From NCBI RefSeq assembly GCF_025725665.1, contig NZ_CP107009.1:2480001-2544000 (forward strand): a stretch of 64,000 nt of DNA, written 5' to 3'. Made by a program: the position numbers and the translations under genes. The stretch comes from Halomonas sp. LR3S48 (GTDB lineage: Bacteria; Pseudomonadota; Gammaproteobacteria; Pseudomonadales; Halomonadaceae). Below are positions 24,970 through 36,291 of the stretch, piece by piece. Numbering within the stretch: the stretch's first letter is position 1; each line of letters begins with the position of its first letter. Under the pieces are notes generated by a model that searched no databases, was not told the origin of the DNA, and saw nothing but the letters and a program-made list of their open reading frames with translations.

Positions 24970-26411
24970 TGGTAGGCCCTTCGGAACAGGAGGAAATAAC
25001 GCAATCCCACCAGAGCGGCGCTGAGCAGCAGCGCGGCGTTCCATGGCAGCCACGCGGGAGCCAGCCACTCGACGACGAGTAGTGGCGCCAGCAATGCCAG
25101 CCCCCATCCCAACGCCGAGAGCGTGGATATCGCCAGGATTCGCGGCCGGTTGTCGGTCAAGTGAGCGATCCAGACCAGGAAGCCGACCCAGCAGGCGGCA
25201 CTGCCCAGCGAGAACAGCGCCACCGTCAGCAGCAGATCATCCAGGGCGGCGCCGATGGCGATGGCCGCCACGCGCACGCCGAGCAGCAGCGCCTGGAATG
25301 CCAGGCCCTGGCCCTGGCGTTCCATCACCGAGAACAGATGGCTCAGCGGCGAGGTGATGAACACCAGGTAGAGCCAGGGCGCCATCCAGCGAGCGAACTC
25401 ACCGGCCTCGCGCCAGCGCTCGCCGAAGACCAGGGCGAACAGGTCCGGGCCGATCGCCACCAGGACGATTGCCGGCGGCATGGCGATCTGCGCCAGCGTG
25501 GCGTGCACCTTGGCCACCAGCGGGTTCAGCTCGCCCCGCCGGTGCGCCTCGGCGGCGCTGGAGAAGAACACCTTGCCCACGGCTTCGCCGATCAATGTCA
25601 TGGGCATCGCCAGCACGCGATGCGCCAGGGCATAGAGACCCGCAGCCACGGGGCTGAACAGCGCGGCGAAGAGCAGCGGCGGGAGTTGCTTGCCGAGGGT
25701 GTTGAACAGCCCCGACCAGGAGGAGAACAGCGGAAACTTGCGGTAGCGACGCGCCGCCGCCCAGGCGCCGGCCGCGGTGACGCGATGCTCGCTGACGGCA
25801 CGCAGCGCCGGGCGCGCCAGTGTCAACGTGCCGGCCCCCTGGCCCGCGGCATGGCCGAGCAAGAGCCCGCCCCCGCCCAGAGGGCTTGCCACGAGCTGAA
25901 TCGCCAGCAGGGCCAGCGACTGCTTGATCCTCGTCGAGGCCAGCGCGGTGAATGCGCGCGTGCGTACTGCCCAGTGACTGACCGCCTGGTAGCCCCCGGC
26001 GAACGCGACGCCCAGCGGCAGCAGCCACAGCCAAGGGCTGAGCGACGGCACGCCCAGCGCCTCGGCCAACGCCCTTCCCCCCAGCAGCACCAGCAGCAGC
26101 GCGACCAGGGTGGTGAAGGCCACCACCGCCAGGCTCAACGCCAGCACCTCGGCCGCCTCGTGCTCCGTCTCCGGCAGCGGTATCGCCAATTGATAGCGAC
26201 CACTGGCCACCACGGTGAACAGCGCCAGCAGGCCGCCGTATACTGCCAGCAAACCGAAATCCTCCGGGGTATACAGCCGGGTCAGCAGCGGTGCCGCGGC
26301 GATTGTCAGCAGTTGCGCCCCCGCCGTGCCACCTACCAATACACTGACCCCACGGGCGAACCCCTGGGTCGGTAGCAGACGTCTTGCCGGTATGACGAGC
26401 CGATTCAGCAC
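24966..26411 (-). CDS. Polysaccharide flippase (Wzx/MATE-like)
   Basis: A 481-residue membrane protein with about 12-14 hydrophobic helices, of the polysaccharide exporter superfamily. It opens with the family signature RGVSVLVGGTAGAQLLTIAAAP and LTRLYTPEDFGLLAVYGG. It would flip undecaprenyl-linked repeat units across the inner membrane. GTG 26411 is chosen because GGGAGAGA lies about 8 bases upstream and the reading is then free of the upstream gene; a longer reading to 26543 would overlap the fused WbpD-WbpE gene and has no family match. Confidence 0.9.
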   Translation of the reverse strand: MLNRLVIPARRLLPTQGFARGVSVLVGGTAGAQLLTIAAAPLLTRLYTPEDFGLLAVYGGLLALFTVVASGRYQLAIPLPETEHEAAEVLALSLAVVAFTTLVALLLVLLGGRALAEALGVPSLSPWLWLLPLGVAFAGGYQAVSHWAVRTRAFTALASTRIKQSLALLAIQLVASPLGGGGLLLGHAAGQGAGTLTLARPALRAVSEHRVTAAGAWAAARRYRKFPLFSSWSGLFNTLGKQLPPLLFAALFSPVAAGLYALAHRVLAMPMTLIGEAVGKVFFSSAAEAHRRGELNPLVAKVHATLAQIAMPPAIVLVAIGPDLFALVFGERWREAGEFARWMAPWLYLVFITSPLSHLFSVMERQGQGLAFQALLLGVRVAAIAIGAALDDLLLTVALFSLGSAACWVGFLVWIAHLTDNRPRILAISTLSALGWGLALLAPLLVVEWLAPAWLPWNAALLLSAALVGLRYFLLFRRAYQ

Positions 26412-26436
26412 GTGATGTCTCTCCCTGACAGCTGGC

Positions 26437-28170
26437 TCAGGCCACCGCTTCCCCGAGCGCCGTGACGATGCGCTCCTGATCTTCGGCCGTGAGGTACGGA
26501 TGCATCGGCAGGCTGACCACCCGACGCGAGGCCGCATTGCCAACCGGCAGGTCGACGCCGGGGTCGGCCACCGCCGGCTGCTTGTTGAGCGGGATCGGGT
26601 AATGAACGGCGGTAGGAATGCCGGCCTCGGCCAGCCGCGCGATCACCACCTCGCGGTCATCCACTTCCACCGTGTACTGGGCATAGGCACTGGTGTTGTG
26701 GGGCTCGACATGGGGCGACGCGAAGCCGTGTGCACGCAGCAGGCGACCATAGCGCTCGGCGACCTGCTCGCGCAGCCTGAGCTCCTCGTCGAGGATGTCG
26801 AGCTTGGGCAGCAGGATCGCGGCCTGCAGCGTGTCCAGGCGGCTGTTGACGCCGATCCTGACGTGGTAGTAACGCCGTCCCTGACCGTGACGGGCGATCT
26901 GACGCAGCACCTTGGCCAGTTCGTCGTCATCGGTGAACAGGGCTCCGCCGTCGCCGTAGCAGCCCAGCGGCTTGCTGGGGAAGAACGAAGTCGTGGCAAT
27001 TTGCGACAGGCTGCAGGAGCGCCGGCCGCGATAGGTGGCGCCGAAGCTTTGAGCCGCATCCTCGATCACCGGGATGCCGTGTCGAGCGGCGATCTCGTTG
27101 ATGGCATCCATGTCGGCGCACTGGCCGTAGAGCGATACCGGGATGATCGCACGGGTGCGCGGCGTGATGGCTGCCTCGAGCTTCGCCGGGTCGAGCAGGT
27201 AGGTGCGCGGGTCAACGTCGACGTAGACGGGCCGTGCCCCGAGCAGGGCCACGGTCTCGGCAGTGGCGATATAGGTGAAACCCGGGGTGATGACCTCGTC
27301 CCCTGGAGCGATCCCCAATGCCATCTGGGCGATCTGCAGCGCGTCGGTACCGTTGGCACAGGTGATGCAGTGGCGCACGCCGGCATAATCGGCCAGGCGC
27401 GCCTCGAGCTCGTCCACTTCGGGGCCGAGAATGTACTTGCCGTGCTCCAGCACGTTGCGGATGCCGGCGTTGATGCGCTCGCGAATGCGCACCTGCTGTG
27501 CCTTGAGATCGATGAAGTCCAGGCGACGGGTGTCCTTGGCGTCGGAGGTGGAGCCTTCCTGCGCGGGGGTGCAGATCAGGGTGCTCCCTTCGAGCCGATA
27601 GCGATCGGCGGTGTGAGGGCAGATCACTTCGCCCTCTCCCTCCAGCGGCAAGTCGAGACGCTCGCCGTGACGGCTCATCCAGCCCTGCTGGCGAGCGGGA
27701 ACCCCCAGCATCAAGGCGAAATCGGGCACGTCGCGATTGATCACCGCGCCGGCGCCGATGAACGCATGACGCCCCACGGTCACTCCGCAGACGATGGTGC
27801 AGTTGGCCCCGAGGGTCGCACCCTCGCGTACCAAGGTGTCGCGGTACTGATCCTTGCGCTCGACCAGCGAGCGCGGATTGTAGACATTGGTGAAGACCAT
27901 GCTCGGGCCGCAGAAGACGCCCGCCTCGAGCGTGATGTTGTCATACACCGAGACGTTGTTCTGCACCTTGCAGCGATCGCCGATGACGACGCGGTTGCCG
28001 ACGAAGACGTTCTGTCCCAGCGAGACGCCACGTCCGATGCGAGCACCGCCACAGACGTGAACGAAATGCCAGACGCGGGACGATTCGCCGATCTCGGCAC
28101 CGTCGTCGACGATGGCACTGGGATGGATCTGTACGCCGGGGTAACGGTTATCGAGCATTGGGCTGTCCAT
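26437..28170 (-). CDS. wbpDE: Fused WbpD-like N-acetyltransferase / WbpE-like aminotransferase
   Basis: A 577-residue fusion. Residues 1-205 form a left-handed beta-helix acetyltransferase like WbpD ([36 protein letters not shown]). Residues 216-577 form a DegT-type PLP aminotransferase like WbpE, with [26 protein letters not shown] and Schiff-base lysine 400 in [17 protein letters not shown]. In Pseudomonas these are separate proteins catalysing C3 amination and C3 N-acetylation toward UDP-2,3-diacetamido uronic acid. Here one chain would carry both, with no stop between. The ATG at 28170 has GAGG 6 bases upstream and lies 8 bases past the WbpB-like stop. Confidence 0.92.
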   Translation of the reverse strand: MDSPMLDNRYPGVQIHPSAIVDDGAEIGESSRVWHFVHVCGGARIGRGVSLGQNVFVGNRVVIGDRCKVQNNVSVYDNITLEAGVFCGPSMVFTNVYNPRSLVERKDQYRDTLVREGATLGANCTIVCGVTVGRHAFIGAGAVINRDVPDFALMLGVPARQQGWMSRHGERLDLPLEGEGEVICPHTADRYRLEGSTLICTPAQEGSTSDAKDTRRLDFIDLKAQQVRIRERINAGIRNVLEHGKYILGPEVDELEARLADYAGVRHCITCANGTDALQIAQMALGIAPGDEVITPGFTYIATAETVALLGARPVYVDVDPRTYLLDPAKLEAAITPRTRAIIPVSLYGQCADMDAINEIAARHGIPVIEDAAQSFGATYRGRRSCSLSQIATTSFFPSKPLGCYGDGGALFTDDDELAKVLRQIARHGQGRRYYHVRIGVNSRLDTLQAAILLPKLDILDEELRLREQVAERYGRLLRAHGFASPHVEPHNTSAYAQYTVEVDDREVVIARLAEAGIPTAVHYPIPLNKQPAVADPGVDLPVGNAASRRVVSLPMHPYLTAEDQERIVTALGEAVA

Positions 28171-28178
28171 GGCGAGCC

Positions 28179-30475
<2,297 letters not shown>

Positions 30476-30586
30476 GACGCTTCCATGATTTTCGAGTGAT
30501 AGTGATCGGCGCTCGGCCAGTTGGCCTCACGCCAGGGAACGGCCTGCACGGGCAGGCTCGGACAGAGTCTTTGGCGCATGCGGCGC

Positions 30587-32785
30587 TCAGGTCTGGGTGG
30601 TCTTGTAGGCATAGTGGTAATAGCCGTAGCCATAGCTGGTGGCGGCCTTGCGCTCGATGGCGTTGAGAATGCCGCCCTTGACCGTGACGCCACTGGTTTC
30701 GAGGCGACGAATGGCCACGTCGACCTCGCGCGGCGGGTTGAGCCCGAAGCGAGCCACCAGCAGCGTGGTACCGCAGTGGTGGCCGATCACCGCGGCGTCG
30801 GTCACGGCCAGGATGGGCGGGGTGTCGACGATCACCAGGTCGAAGCGCTCGCTCAGTGCATCGAGCATTCGCGTAAAGCGCTCGCTCATCAGCAATTCAG
30901 CAGGATTGGGCGGCGCCTTGCCGCGCGCCACGTAGCTCAATCCGTTGATCGGCGACTGCCGAATGACTTCGTCCAGCTCGGCCTTGTTGGAAAGCACCTC
31001 GGACAGCCCGCCCTTGCTGTCGGCATTGAAGGCGGTATGGATGTGCCCCTTGCGCATGTCGGCATCCAGGATGAGGACGCGCTGGCCACTCTGGGCGATG
31101 ACCGCCCCAAGGTTGATGGAAATGAAGCTCTTGCCGATGTTAGGGCTCGGCCCGGTGATCATCAGCCGGTTGTCATTGGCCTCGAGCATGGCGAAGTGCA
31201 GTGACGTGCGCAGGCCTCGCAGGGCTTCGATGGCGGTATCGTCGGGGGCGTTCTGGGCCAGCACCCCGTTGGAGACTGTGCGACCATGCCGCCGGTTGTG
31301 TCGTTTGACCCGCCTTACCAGTTTCTCCTGATCATCGGAGAGCGGCACGGTGGCATACACCGGCAGGCCCAGGTCCTCGATCTGATCGGCACTCTCCACG
31401 CCACGATGGAAGATGCTGCGTACGATGACGAATGCCACCGCCAGGAAGGCGCCGACCAGGGTCAGCATGACCACGGTGACCGGCTTGCGTGGTTCCACCG
31501 GCCCCGGCTGGGCGACGGCATCGTCGAGAATGCGCACGTTGCCCACGGTACTGGCCTTGGTGATGCTCATTTCCTGGATCTTGTTGAGCAACTGCACGTA
31601 GACCTGCTGGGTGACTTCGACGTCACGTGACATGCGTAGGATTTGCTGCTGGGTCTCGGGCAACCCTTGTATACGCTCGTTGAGCCGCTCGCGATCGCGC
31701 TCCAGGTTGCTGCGCTTCTCCATCATGGCGGCGTAGAGCGGGTGCGAGGAGTTATAGCGCTGGCTCAGCTCGGCCTGCTCCATCTCCAGCTCGCCGAGCT
31801 GCGTATCGAGCTCGACGACCCGATCCAGTACCGAGCGTGTCTCGAGGCTGAGGTCGAGGCTCTCATGCTCCATGCGAAAGGCGTTGAGGGCATCCTCGGC
31901 TGTGGCCAGATCGCTGCGTACCTGCGGCACCTGCTCCTCGAGGAACTTGAGACTCTGCTCCGCTTCGGCACTCTGACGCTCGACGTTCTGCGTCAGGTAG
32001 ATCTGGGAGATGACGCTCAAGGTGCGCTCTGCACGGCGCGGATCCTCATCGAGCAGCGTCATGTTGAACACGCCGCTGTCGCGACCGCGCTGACCAACGC
32101 TGAAACGCGAGCGCAGGCTGTTGATAGCGGCCAGGCGGGTACGGCGCACCACCGTGAACTCCGCCCCCTTGCCAGCCTCCAGCTCGGCCACGCGCAGTTC
32201 GATGCGGCCATCGTCGAAGCTTTCGGTGGTGCCGACGCGCCCCTCGCCGAGCAACTCTTCGCCGTGATAGAGCCGATAGCTTCCGGGGTCATCTGCCACC
32301 AGGCGCAGCGCACGTCCCAGCCACTCATGATCGACGCGCAGCTCGCCCACGTTGAGGTACTCGCCGGCCCAGACGCTGCGCTCGGCGAAACCGGGGCGCT
32401 CGATGCCAAGCCTGACCAGATAGTTCCCCACGAACGACAGGCGGGTCGGAATCACCTCGATGTCGAGGCGCTCCTGGTCCACGGCCTGCCCGAGCACCAT
32501 GCGGGAACGCAGGATCTCGAGTTCGGCTTCGGCCTTGGGCTCCTCACCGAGGATCGAGCGCACCTCGGCGAGCGGATTGCTGAGCCCGGTCTTGCCCTCG
32601 ACCTGCACGAGGGCATCGGCCCGATAGATCGGCGTGGCCAACTGCACATGAATCACGGCCGCCACGGCAAAGATCGCCGTCACCGACATGATCAGCCACT
32701 TGTTGTCCAGCAATACGCCGAACAACCTGCCCAGATCGATATCGTCATAGCCTGGGCGCGAGCCCGTCTTGATCTCTTTCACCAT
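30587..32785 (-). CDS. wzc: Tyrosine autokinase / chain-length regulator, Wzc family
   Basis: A 732-residue inner-membrane protein combining a Wzz domain and a bacterial tyrosine kinase. Helix 1 is near residues 29-50 and helix 2 near residue 450. The periplasmic part between them is largely coiled coil (residues 280-430). The cytoplasmic kinase has Walker A GPSPNIGKS near 545-553, Walker A' LILDAD near 572, Walker B VIVDTPPI near 651, and a Tyr-rich tail (SYGYGYYHYAY) that is the autophosphorylation cluster. It controls polymer length and export with Wza and is dephosphorylated by the adjacent Wzb. AGGA precedes the ATG by about 9 bases. Confidence 0.95.
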   Translation of the reverse strand: MVKEIKTGSRPGYDDIDLGRLFGVLLDNKWLIMSVTAIFAVAAVIHVQLATPIYRADALVQVEGKTGLSNPLAEVRSILGEEPKAEAELEILRSRMVLGQAVDQERLDIEVIPTRLSFVGNYLVRLGIERPGFAERSVWAGEYLNVGELRVDHEWLGRALRLVADDPGSYRLYHGEELLGEGRVGTTESFDDGRIELRVAELEAGKGAEFTVVRRTRLAAINSLRSRFSVGQRGRDSGVFNMTLLDEDPRRAERTLSVISQIYLTQNVERQSAEAEQSLKFLEEQVPQVRSDLATAEDALNAFRMEHESLDLSLETRSVLDRVVELDTQLGELEMEQAELSQRYNSSHPLYAAMMEKRSNLERDRERLNERIQGLPETQQQILRMSRDVEVTQQVYVQLLNKIQEMSITKASTVGNVRILDDAVAQPGPVEPRKPVTVVMLTLVGAFLAVAFVIVRSIFHRGVESADQIEDLGLPVYATVPLSDDQEKLVRRVKRHNRRHGRTVSNGVLAQNAPDDTAIEALRGLRTSLHFAMLEANDNRLMITGPSPNIGKSFISINLGAVIAQSGQRVLILDADMRKGHIHTAFNADSKGGLSEVLSNKAELDEVIRQSPINGLSYVARGKAPPNPAELLMSERFTRMLDALSERFDLVIVDTPPILAVTDAAVIGHHCGTTLLVARFGLNPPREVDVAIRRLETSGVTVKGGILNAIERKAATSYGYGYYHYAYKTTQT

Positions 32786-32821
32786 TGATAGGGTCCTGGC
32801 GTGAAAAGGTGGTCGTTCGCT

Positions 32822-33280
32822 TCAGCTTCGTGAACTACCGAGGCGCGCCTGCCACAGCCGCGCCGCTTCGGTAAGCTGACGATGTACGCGTACAAAGACC
32901 TCTTCGTTCCTGCGATAGGGGTCGGGGATATCCACCCCATTGCCCGTCTCCCCCGGCAGCCAGCGTCCGAAGCGCATGGTCTTGCCGGTGGCGAAGGGAA
33001 ATTGCTCGGCAATCGCCAGGCGCTGACCCTCGCTCATGACCAGCACCAGATCGGCCTCGCGAACCATCTCGGCTGTGACCTGGCGCGCCCGATGCCCGGA
33101 GAGGTCGAGCCCATCGGCTTCTGCAAGACGGACGGCCGAAGGATCGGCACCGTGACCGACCAGCGCCCCCAGGCCCGCCGAGGAGATACGGTGACCGGGC
33201 AAGGCCTGCCTGAGCAGCGCCTCTCCGACCGGGCTGCGACAGACATTGCCGATGCACACCACGAGTACTTCTTGAAACAT
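32822..33280 (-). CDS. wzb: Low-molecular-weight protein-tyrosine phosphatase (Wzb/Etp)
   Basis: A 152-residue cytoplasmic phosphatase with the CX5R active-site loop CIGNVCRSP near residue 9 and the general-acid Asp in DIPDPYRRNEE near residue 117. It is the partner phosphatase of Wzc. ATG 33280 is chosen because MFQEVLVVCIGNVC is the family N-terminus; a longer reading to 33409 would overlap wza. Wza, Wzb and Wzc genes are consecutive, as in group 1 and group 4 capsule operons. Confidence 0.94.
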   Translation of the reverse strand: MFQEVLVVCIGNVCRSPVGEALLRQALPGHRISSAGLGALVGHGADPSAVRLAEADGLDLSGHRARQVTAEMVREADLVLVMSEGQRLAIAEQFPFATGKTMRFGRWLPGETGNGVDIPDPYRRNEEVFVRVHRQLTEAARLWQARLGSSRS

Positions 33281-33290
33281 TCTTTTCCCT

Positions 33291-34427
33291 CTACTGGCCG
33301 ACTCGCTCGAACTCACGCCCGGTACGCGTGGTCTGGTAAAGGCTGCTGACCGTGGGCAGAAGCTGGCGTACGACGCGGTTCCAGCGCCCCAGCGGCGTGG
33401 TGGTGACATAGATCACGTCGGTCGGCTGCAAGGTGAATTCAGCACCCAGCATCAGCGCCGCGGCATTGCGGGCATCGAGCTGGTAGACGGTAGCGAGCTT
33501 GTCGCTGTCGGCCGGCGCCCGACGAATGACGAAGATGCCCGAGGCATCGGCATTGCTCTCCTCCATGCCGCCGGCCTCGGAAAGCGCATCGGTCAGCGTG
33601 AGCCGGCTCGCCCCCATCGGCAGGCTCTTCGGATCGCGCACCTCGCCCATGACGTAGACCTTCTGGTTGCTGTTGTCGGGCACGTGCAACACATCGCCAG
33701 CTTGCAGCAGCATGTTCTGGTCGAGCCGACCGCTGTTGAGCATGTCATGCAGGGACAAGCGGATCTCCTCGCCATCCCGCGTCAGCAGGACGTCGTGCCA
33801 GTTGGCATGCTCCGCCAGGCCGCCGGACAGGTTGATGGCATCGAGCACGCTCAACGGCACGTTGCGAATCGGCAGCGGGCCGGGCTCTTCCACTGCGCCG
33901 GTGACGTTGACCTTCTGTGAGTTGTACTGGGCGACCTGAACCTCGACCTGCGGCATGGCCACATACGGCTCCAGGCCGCGGGCGACGATCTCTCGCACCT
34001 CGCGCACCGTCTTCCCTTCCACGGGGATGCGGCCGATAAATGGGTAGAAGATGGTGCCGTCGCTATGCACGGTATTGCCCGACTCCGCGGCGCTACGCTC
34101 ACCTCCCGCAGGAATGGTCAGTTCTGGATGGCCATAGACGATGACGGTGAGCACATCGCCCTTGCCGATGTAGTATTCATAGCCGCTGATGCCCTCGCGC
34201 AGAGCCTCGCTCACCTCGCCGATATCCTCAGCTCCTTTGACATCCTGGCTCTGACTACGCACCAGGCCGAAGGTGATGGGTTCGATATCGACCAGATCGT
34301 CGATCGGGGCGGAATCCGCCTGGTAATCGATGTGCCCCCCAGGAGCGAAGGCGCACCCACCCAGGACGAACAGCCCAAGCATGCAGAGAAAGCGACCCGC
34401 TCGGGGCCGCAGAAAGTAGTAATTCAT
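33291..34427 (-). CDS. wza: Polysaccharide export outer-membrane lipoprotein, Wza/GfcE family
   Basis: A 378-residue outer-membrane lipoprotein forming the export channel. A signal peptide ends at the lipobox LGGC near residue 25. The PES domain (YYIGKGDVLTVIVYGHPELT near residue 86) and SLBB-type domains (VNVTGAVEEPGPLPI; VYVMGEVRDPKSLPMG) follow. A C-terminal region suited to the amphipathic channel helix (WNRVVRQLLPTVSSL) completes it. It opens the minus-strand gene train, about 300 bases downstream of the ops element. Confidence 0.95.
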   Translation of the reverse strand: MNYYFLRPRAGRFLCMLGLFVLGGCAFAPGGHIDYQADSAPIDDLVDIEPITFGLVRSQSQDVKGAEDIGEVSEALREGISGYEYYIGKGDVLTVIVYGHPELTIPAGGERSAAESGNTVHSDGTIFYPFIGRIPVEGKTVREVREIVARGLEPYVAMPQVEVQVAQYNSQKVNVTGAVEEPGPLPIRNVPLSVLDAINLSGGLAEHANWHDVLLTRDGEEIRLSLHDMLNSGRLDQNMLLQAGDVLHVPDNSNQKVYVMGEVRDPKSLPMGASRLTLTDALSEAGGMEESNADASGIFVIRRAPADSDKLATVYQLDARNAAALMLGAEFTLQPTDVIYVTTTPLGRWNRVVRQLLPTVSSLYQTTRTGREFERVGQ

Positions 34428-34725
34428 CGACTTTTCACTCGCGTGTCATTATTAACCTGAACCCTGTCGCCTCAAGCAGCCATTCCTTGTCGCTTTTATT
34501 ATTCATTAATGTCGCCACCGGGTGACACGGGAATAAACGAACAAATAACACCAACTGCACCCGGGTTTCTCATTCTGACACTGCAATAAGACAGTTTCGT
34601 TGTCGTTCGGCGACACAAGCCAATTTAAACTGTCTCTCAATTTCGACACCAGCGCTTTTAATACGAACCGAAGAATACTTTATTCCACCTTCGACATTTA
34701 TTTGACGGAATCACCACGGCGTCAG

Positions 34726-34738
34726 GCACGCTACCGCC
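34726..34738 (-). promoter_or_regulatory. ops element (RfaH recruitment site) in the wza leader
   Basis: Read on the minus strand the sequence is GGCGGTAGCGTGC, identical to the core ops sequence GGCGGTAGCGTG known from E. coli RfaH-controlled operons. It lies about 300 bases upstream of wza and in the transcribed orientation. RfaH loaded here would let RNA polymerase read through a long operon, which fits the 22-kb minus-strand gene train. Confidence 0.8.
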
Positions 34739-34951
34739 ACGAGGTTAGACGACAATCCCCGAAGCCACGTGCACTACCTTGATTTCAAGGCACAAAATGT
34801 CCCGCGGCATGGACCGCGACACGACGCGAACTCAAGGAAACTGACAAGACAGGGCCGCTGCTTCCATGCAAGGCACTAAGTAGACGAGGCCAGAATAAAC
34901 CTTTTTTGTGCTCGCCACTACCCCTTATTAGATTCTATACATTTTTTTACT

Positions 34952-34980
34952 CTTATATACACACGGACACCCTGAAACAA
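34952..34980 (-). promoter_or_regulatory. Candidate sigma-70 promoter for the wza operon
   Basis: On the minus strand TTGTTT (34980-34975) and TATAAG (34957-34952) are separated by 17 bases. Transcription from here would give a leader of about 520 bases that contains the ops element. Other AT-rich candidates exist in the same stretch. Confidence 0.35.
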
Positions 34981-35037
34981 GATAAGTTTCTTTCCTGTTA
35001 TCTAAAACTAGGTTATCAATTCACCACTCGAATCGAA

Positions 35038-35180
35038 CCCCCATGACATTAAAGCGTCACGGGGGCACACTCATGTAAGCCTGTCTGCATTGCCTGCCGA
35101 TGGCAGGCCGGCCAGATAGTAATCCAGAACCATTTAAGGATGCACTATCCGGCCAATCGCCCCGCCGGAGGTGTCCGGCG
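35038..35180 (+). promoter_or_regulatory. Structured leader: four consecutive hairpins upstream of yjbE
   Basis: Four helices follow each other. 35038-35065 has CCCCC and TGAC pairing with GTCA and GGGGG, one mismatch. 35092-35108 has GCCTGCC pairing with GGCAGGC across 3 bases. 35110-35154 has GGCC and GATAGT pairing with ACTATC and GGCC, with an inner ATCC/GGAT pair. 35163-35180 has CGCCGGA pairing with TCCGGCG across a 4-base loop, just before the AAAGGAG ribosome site. The set resembles a structured mRNA leader; I recognise no known riboswitch class. Confidence 0.55.
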
Positions 35181-35201
35181 CAATAAAGGAGTCATATCGA
35201 T

Positions 35202-35531
35202 ATGCTTGAACCATTGAAGTTACGACGAGGCGTCATCGCCCTGGCGGGCGTGACCCTGTTGGGCCTCGCGCCATTGGCGCTGGCACAGCAGGCCACGCTG
35301 CCCCAGGGCACGCCCGGGGCGCCAGGCAATTCAGCCAACACGCCTGCACCAGGCGCAGTGGCCAGCGGTGGGCTGGCCACTGGCGGCGGCGCCGCCGGCC
35401 AAGCCCCGGGCAACTCCGGCCAAGCGCTGGCCGGCGCCGTGAGCCGCGGCGCTGCGGGAATCGGCGTGGCGATCGGTGCCACTGGCACCGGTACCGGCAC
35501 CGGAACTGGAACCGGCACCGGAACGCGCTGA
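35202..35531 (+). CDS. yjbE: YjbE/GfcA-like small secreted protein
   Basis: A 109-residue exported protein. A signal peptide (GVIALAGVTLLGLAPLALA) is followed by a low-complexity Gly/Ala/Pro/Ser chain and a C-terminal run of Gly-Thr dipeptides ending in Arg. E. coli YjbE and GfcA are likewise tiny, exported and end in a Thr-rich run, and they are followed by the same genes. Function in the Yjb/Gfc operon is unknown. AAAGGAG precedes the ATG by 10 bases. Its stop overlaps the next start (TGATG). Confidence 0.75.
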   Translation: MLEPLKLRRGVIALAGVTLLGLAPLALAQQATLPQGTPGAPGNSANTPAPGAVASGGLATGGGAAGQAPGNSGQALAGAVSRGAAGIGVAIGATGTGTGTGTGTGTGTR

Positions 35532-36277
35532 TGAGCCACGACAGACGGTGCAGCAAGGTGCGTGCGCCGACACAGGGCCGCCGCAAGGCGGTCCTGCTTC
35601 GCTTATTGCTGGGCGGCCTGATCACAGGCCTGACGGCTTGCACTCAGGGCGGCCAGTTGACTCCCATGGGGGCCACCCTGATGGGTGGGGGGCACGGCGA
35701 GAACCTGTCGGCACAGGCCGATGCACTGCCCTACGCCACCCTGGTGGTACACACCCAGGGCAACAAGGCATTGCTGGTCATGGCGCATCGCGCCGGAGAG
35801 TACGGTCGCGACACCTACTGGCAGGCAGGCGACCGCGCCACGTTGCACTTGCGAGATGGCGTTCCCACGAGTACGGCCGGCTTCGAAGAGCTATTGCTGG
35901 GGCGCTGGCACTCGGCCGAAGCAAGCGCGGGCTACCGAGTCCACGCGCACTGGCGCGATGCCAGCGGCCAGGAGTGGCAGGACGTGGCCACGGCAAGCCT
36001 CGCCTGCGAATCGGCTCAGCCCGTCGACCTCCCGTTGACCCGGTTGCCGCTGGAGCGCTGTACCGAACGACTCGACTGGAAGAGCAGTAACACGCATAGC
36101 CGTGGGGTGTACTGGCGTGAGCCCGGCAGCCTGCGGATCTGGGGGGGTGACATGGAGCTCTGGCCGGACGGTCCACGCCTGCGCTGGCAGGTGGCGAGAC
36201 CCTGGTGGAGCGATGCCGAGGACACCGGGCGTGACAACGGGCAGACAACCCTGCCTGACACCGCGCCATCGTCGTGA
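35531..36277 (+). CDS. yjbF: YjbF/GfcB-family lipoprotein
   Basis: A 248-residue lipoprotein with a basic N-terminus, a hydrophobic signal (LLLGGLITGLTAC) and lipobox Cys near residue 37. The remainder is a beta-rich secreted domain; RGVYWREPGSLRIWGGDMELWPDG near the C-terminus resembles the conserved end of GfcB/YjbF. It lies between yjbE and a GfcC-like gene with overlapping start and stop, as in group 4 capsule loci. Precise role in polymer secretion is not established. Confidence 0.8.
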   Translation: MSHDRRCSKVRAPTQGRRKAVLLRLLLGGLITGLTACTQGGQLTPMGATLMGGGHGENLSAQADALPYATLVVHTQGNKALLVMAHRAGEYGRDTYWQAGDRATLHLRDGVPTSTAGFEELLLGRWHSAEASAGYRVHAHWRDASGQEWQDVATASLACESAQPVDLPLTRLPLERCTERLDWKSSNTHSRGVYWREPGSLRIWGGDMELWPDGPRLRWQVARPWWSDAEDTGRDNGQTTLPDTAPSS

Positions 36278-36291
36278 CAAAGAGAGCGAGA

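Larger units (their letters stand above)
34428..35201. other. AT-rich divergent regulatory region between wza and yjbE
   Basis: 774 bases without a convincing gene. The wza side is AT-rich, unlike the surrounding GC-rich DNA, and carries the ops element and a candidate promoter. The yjbE side (35038-35180) has a run of hairpins. A 60-codon open frame at 34600-34782 has no ribosome site or recognisable features and is not called. Confidence 0.8.

Noticed and set aside
25161..26375. 404-codon plus-strand open frame
   Set aside because: Antisense to the flippase gene and low-complexity (Gln/Arg/His-rich).
24966..26543. 525-residue reading of the flippase
   Set aside because: The extra N-terminus overlaps the fused WbpD-WbpE gene; GTG 26411 has a good ribosome site.
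34600..34782. 60-codon open frame in the wza-yjbE gap
   Set aside because: No ribosome site, no family resemblance, and it runs across the ops element region on the other strand.
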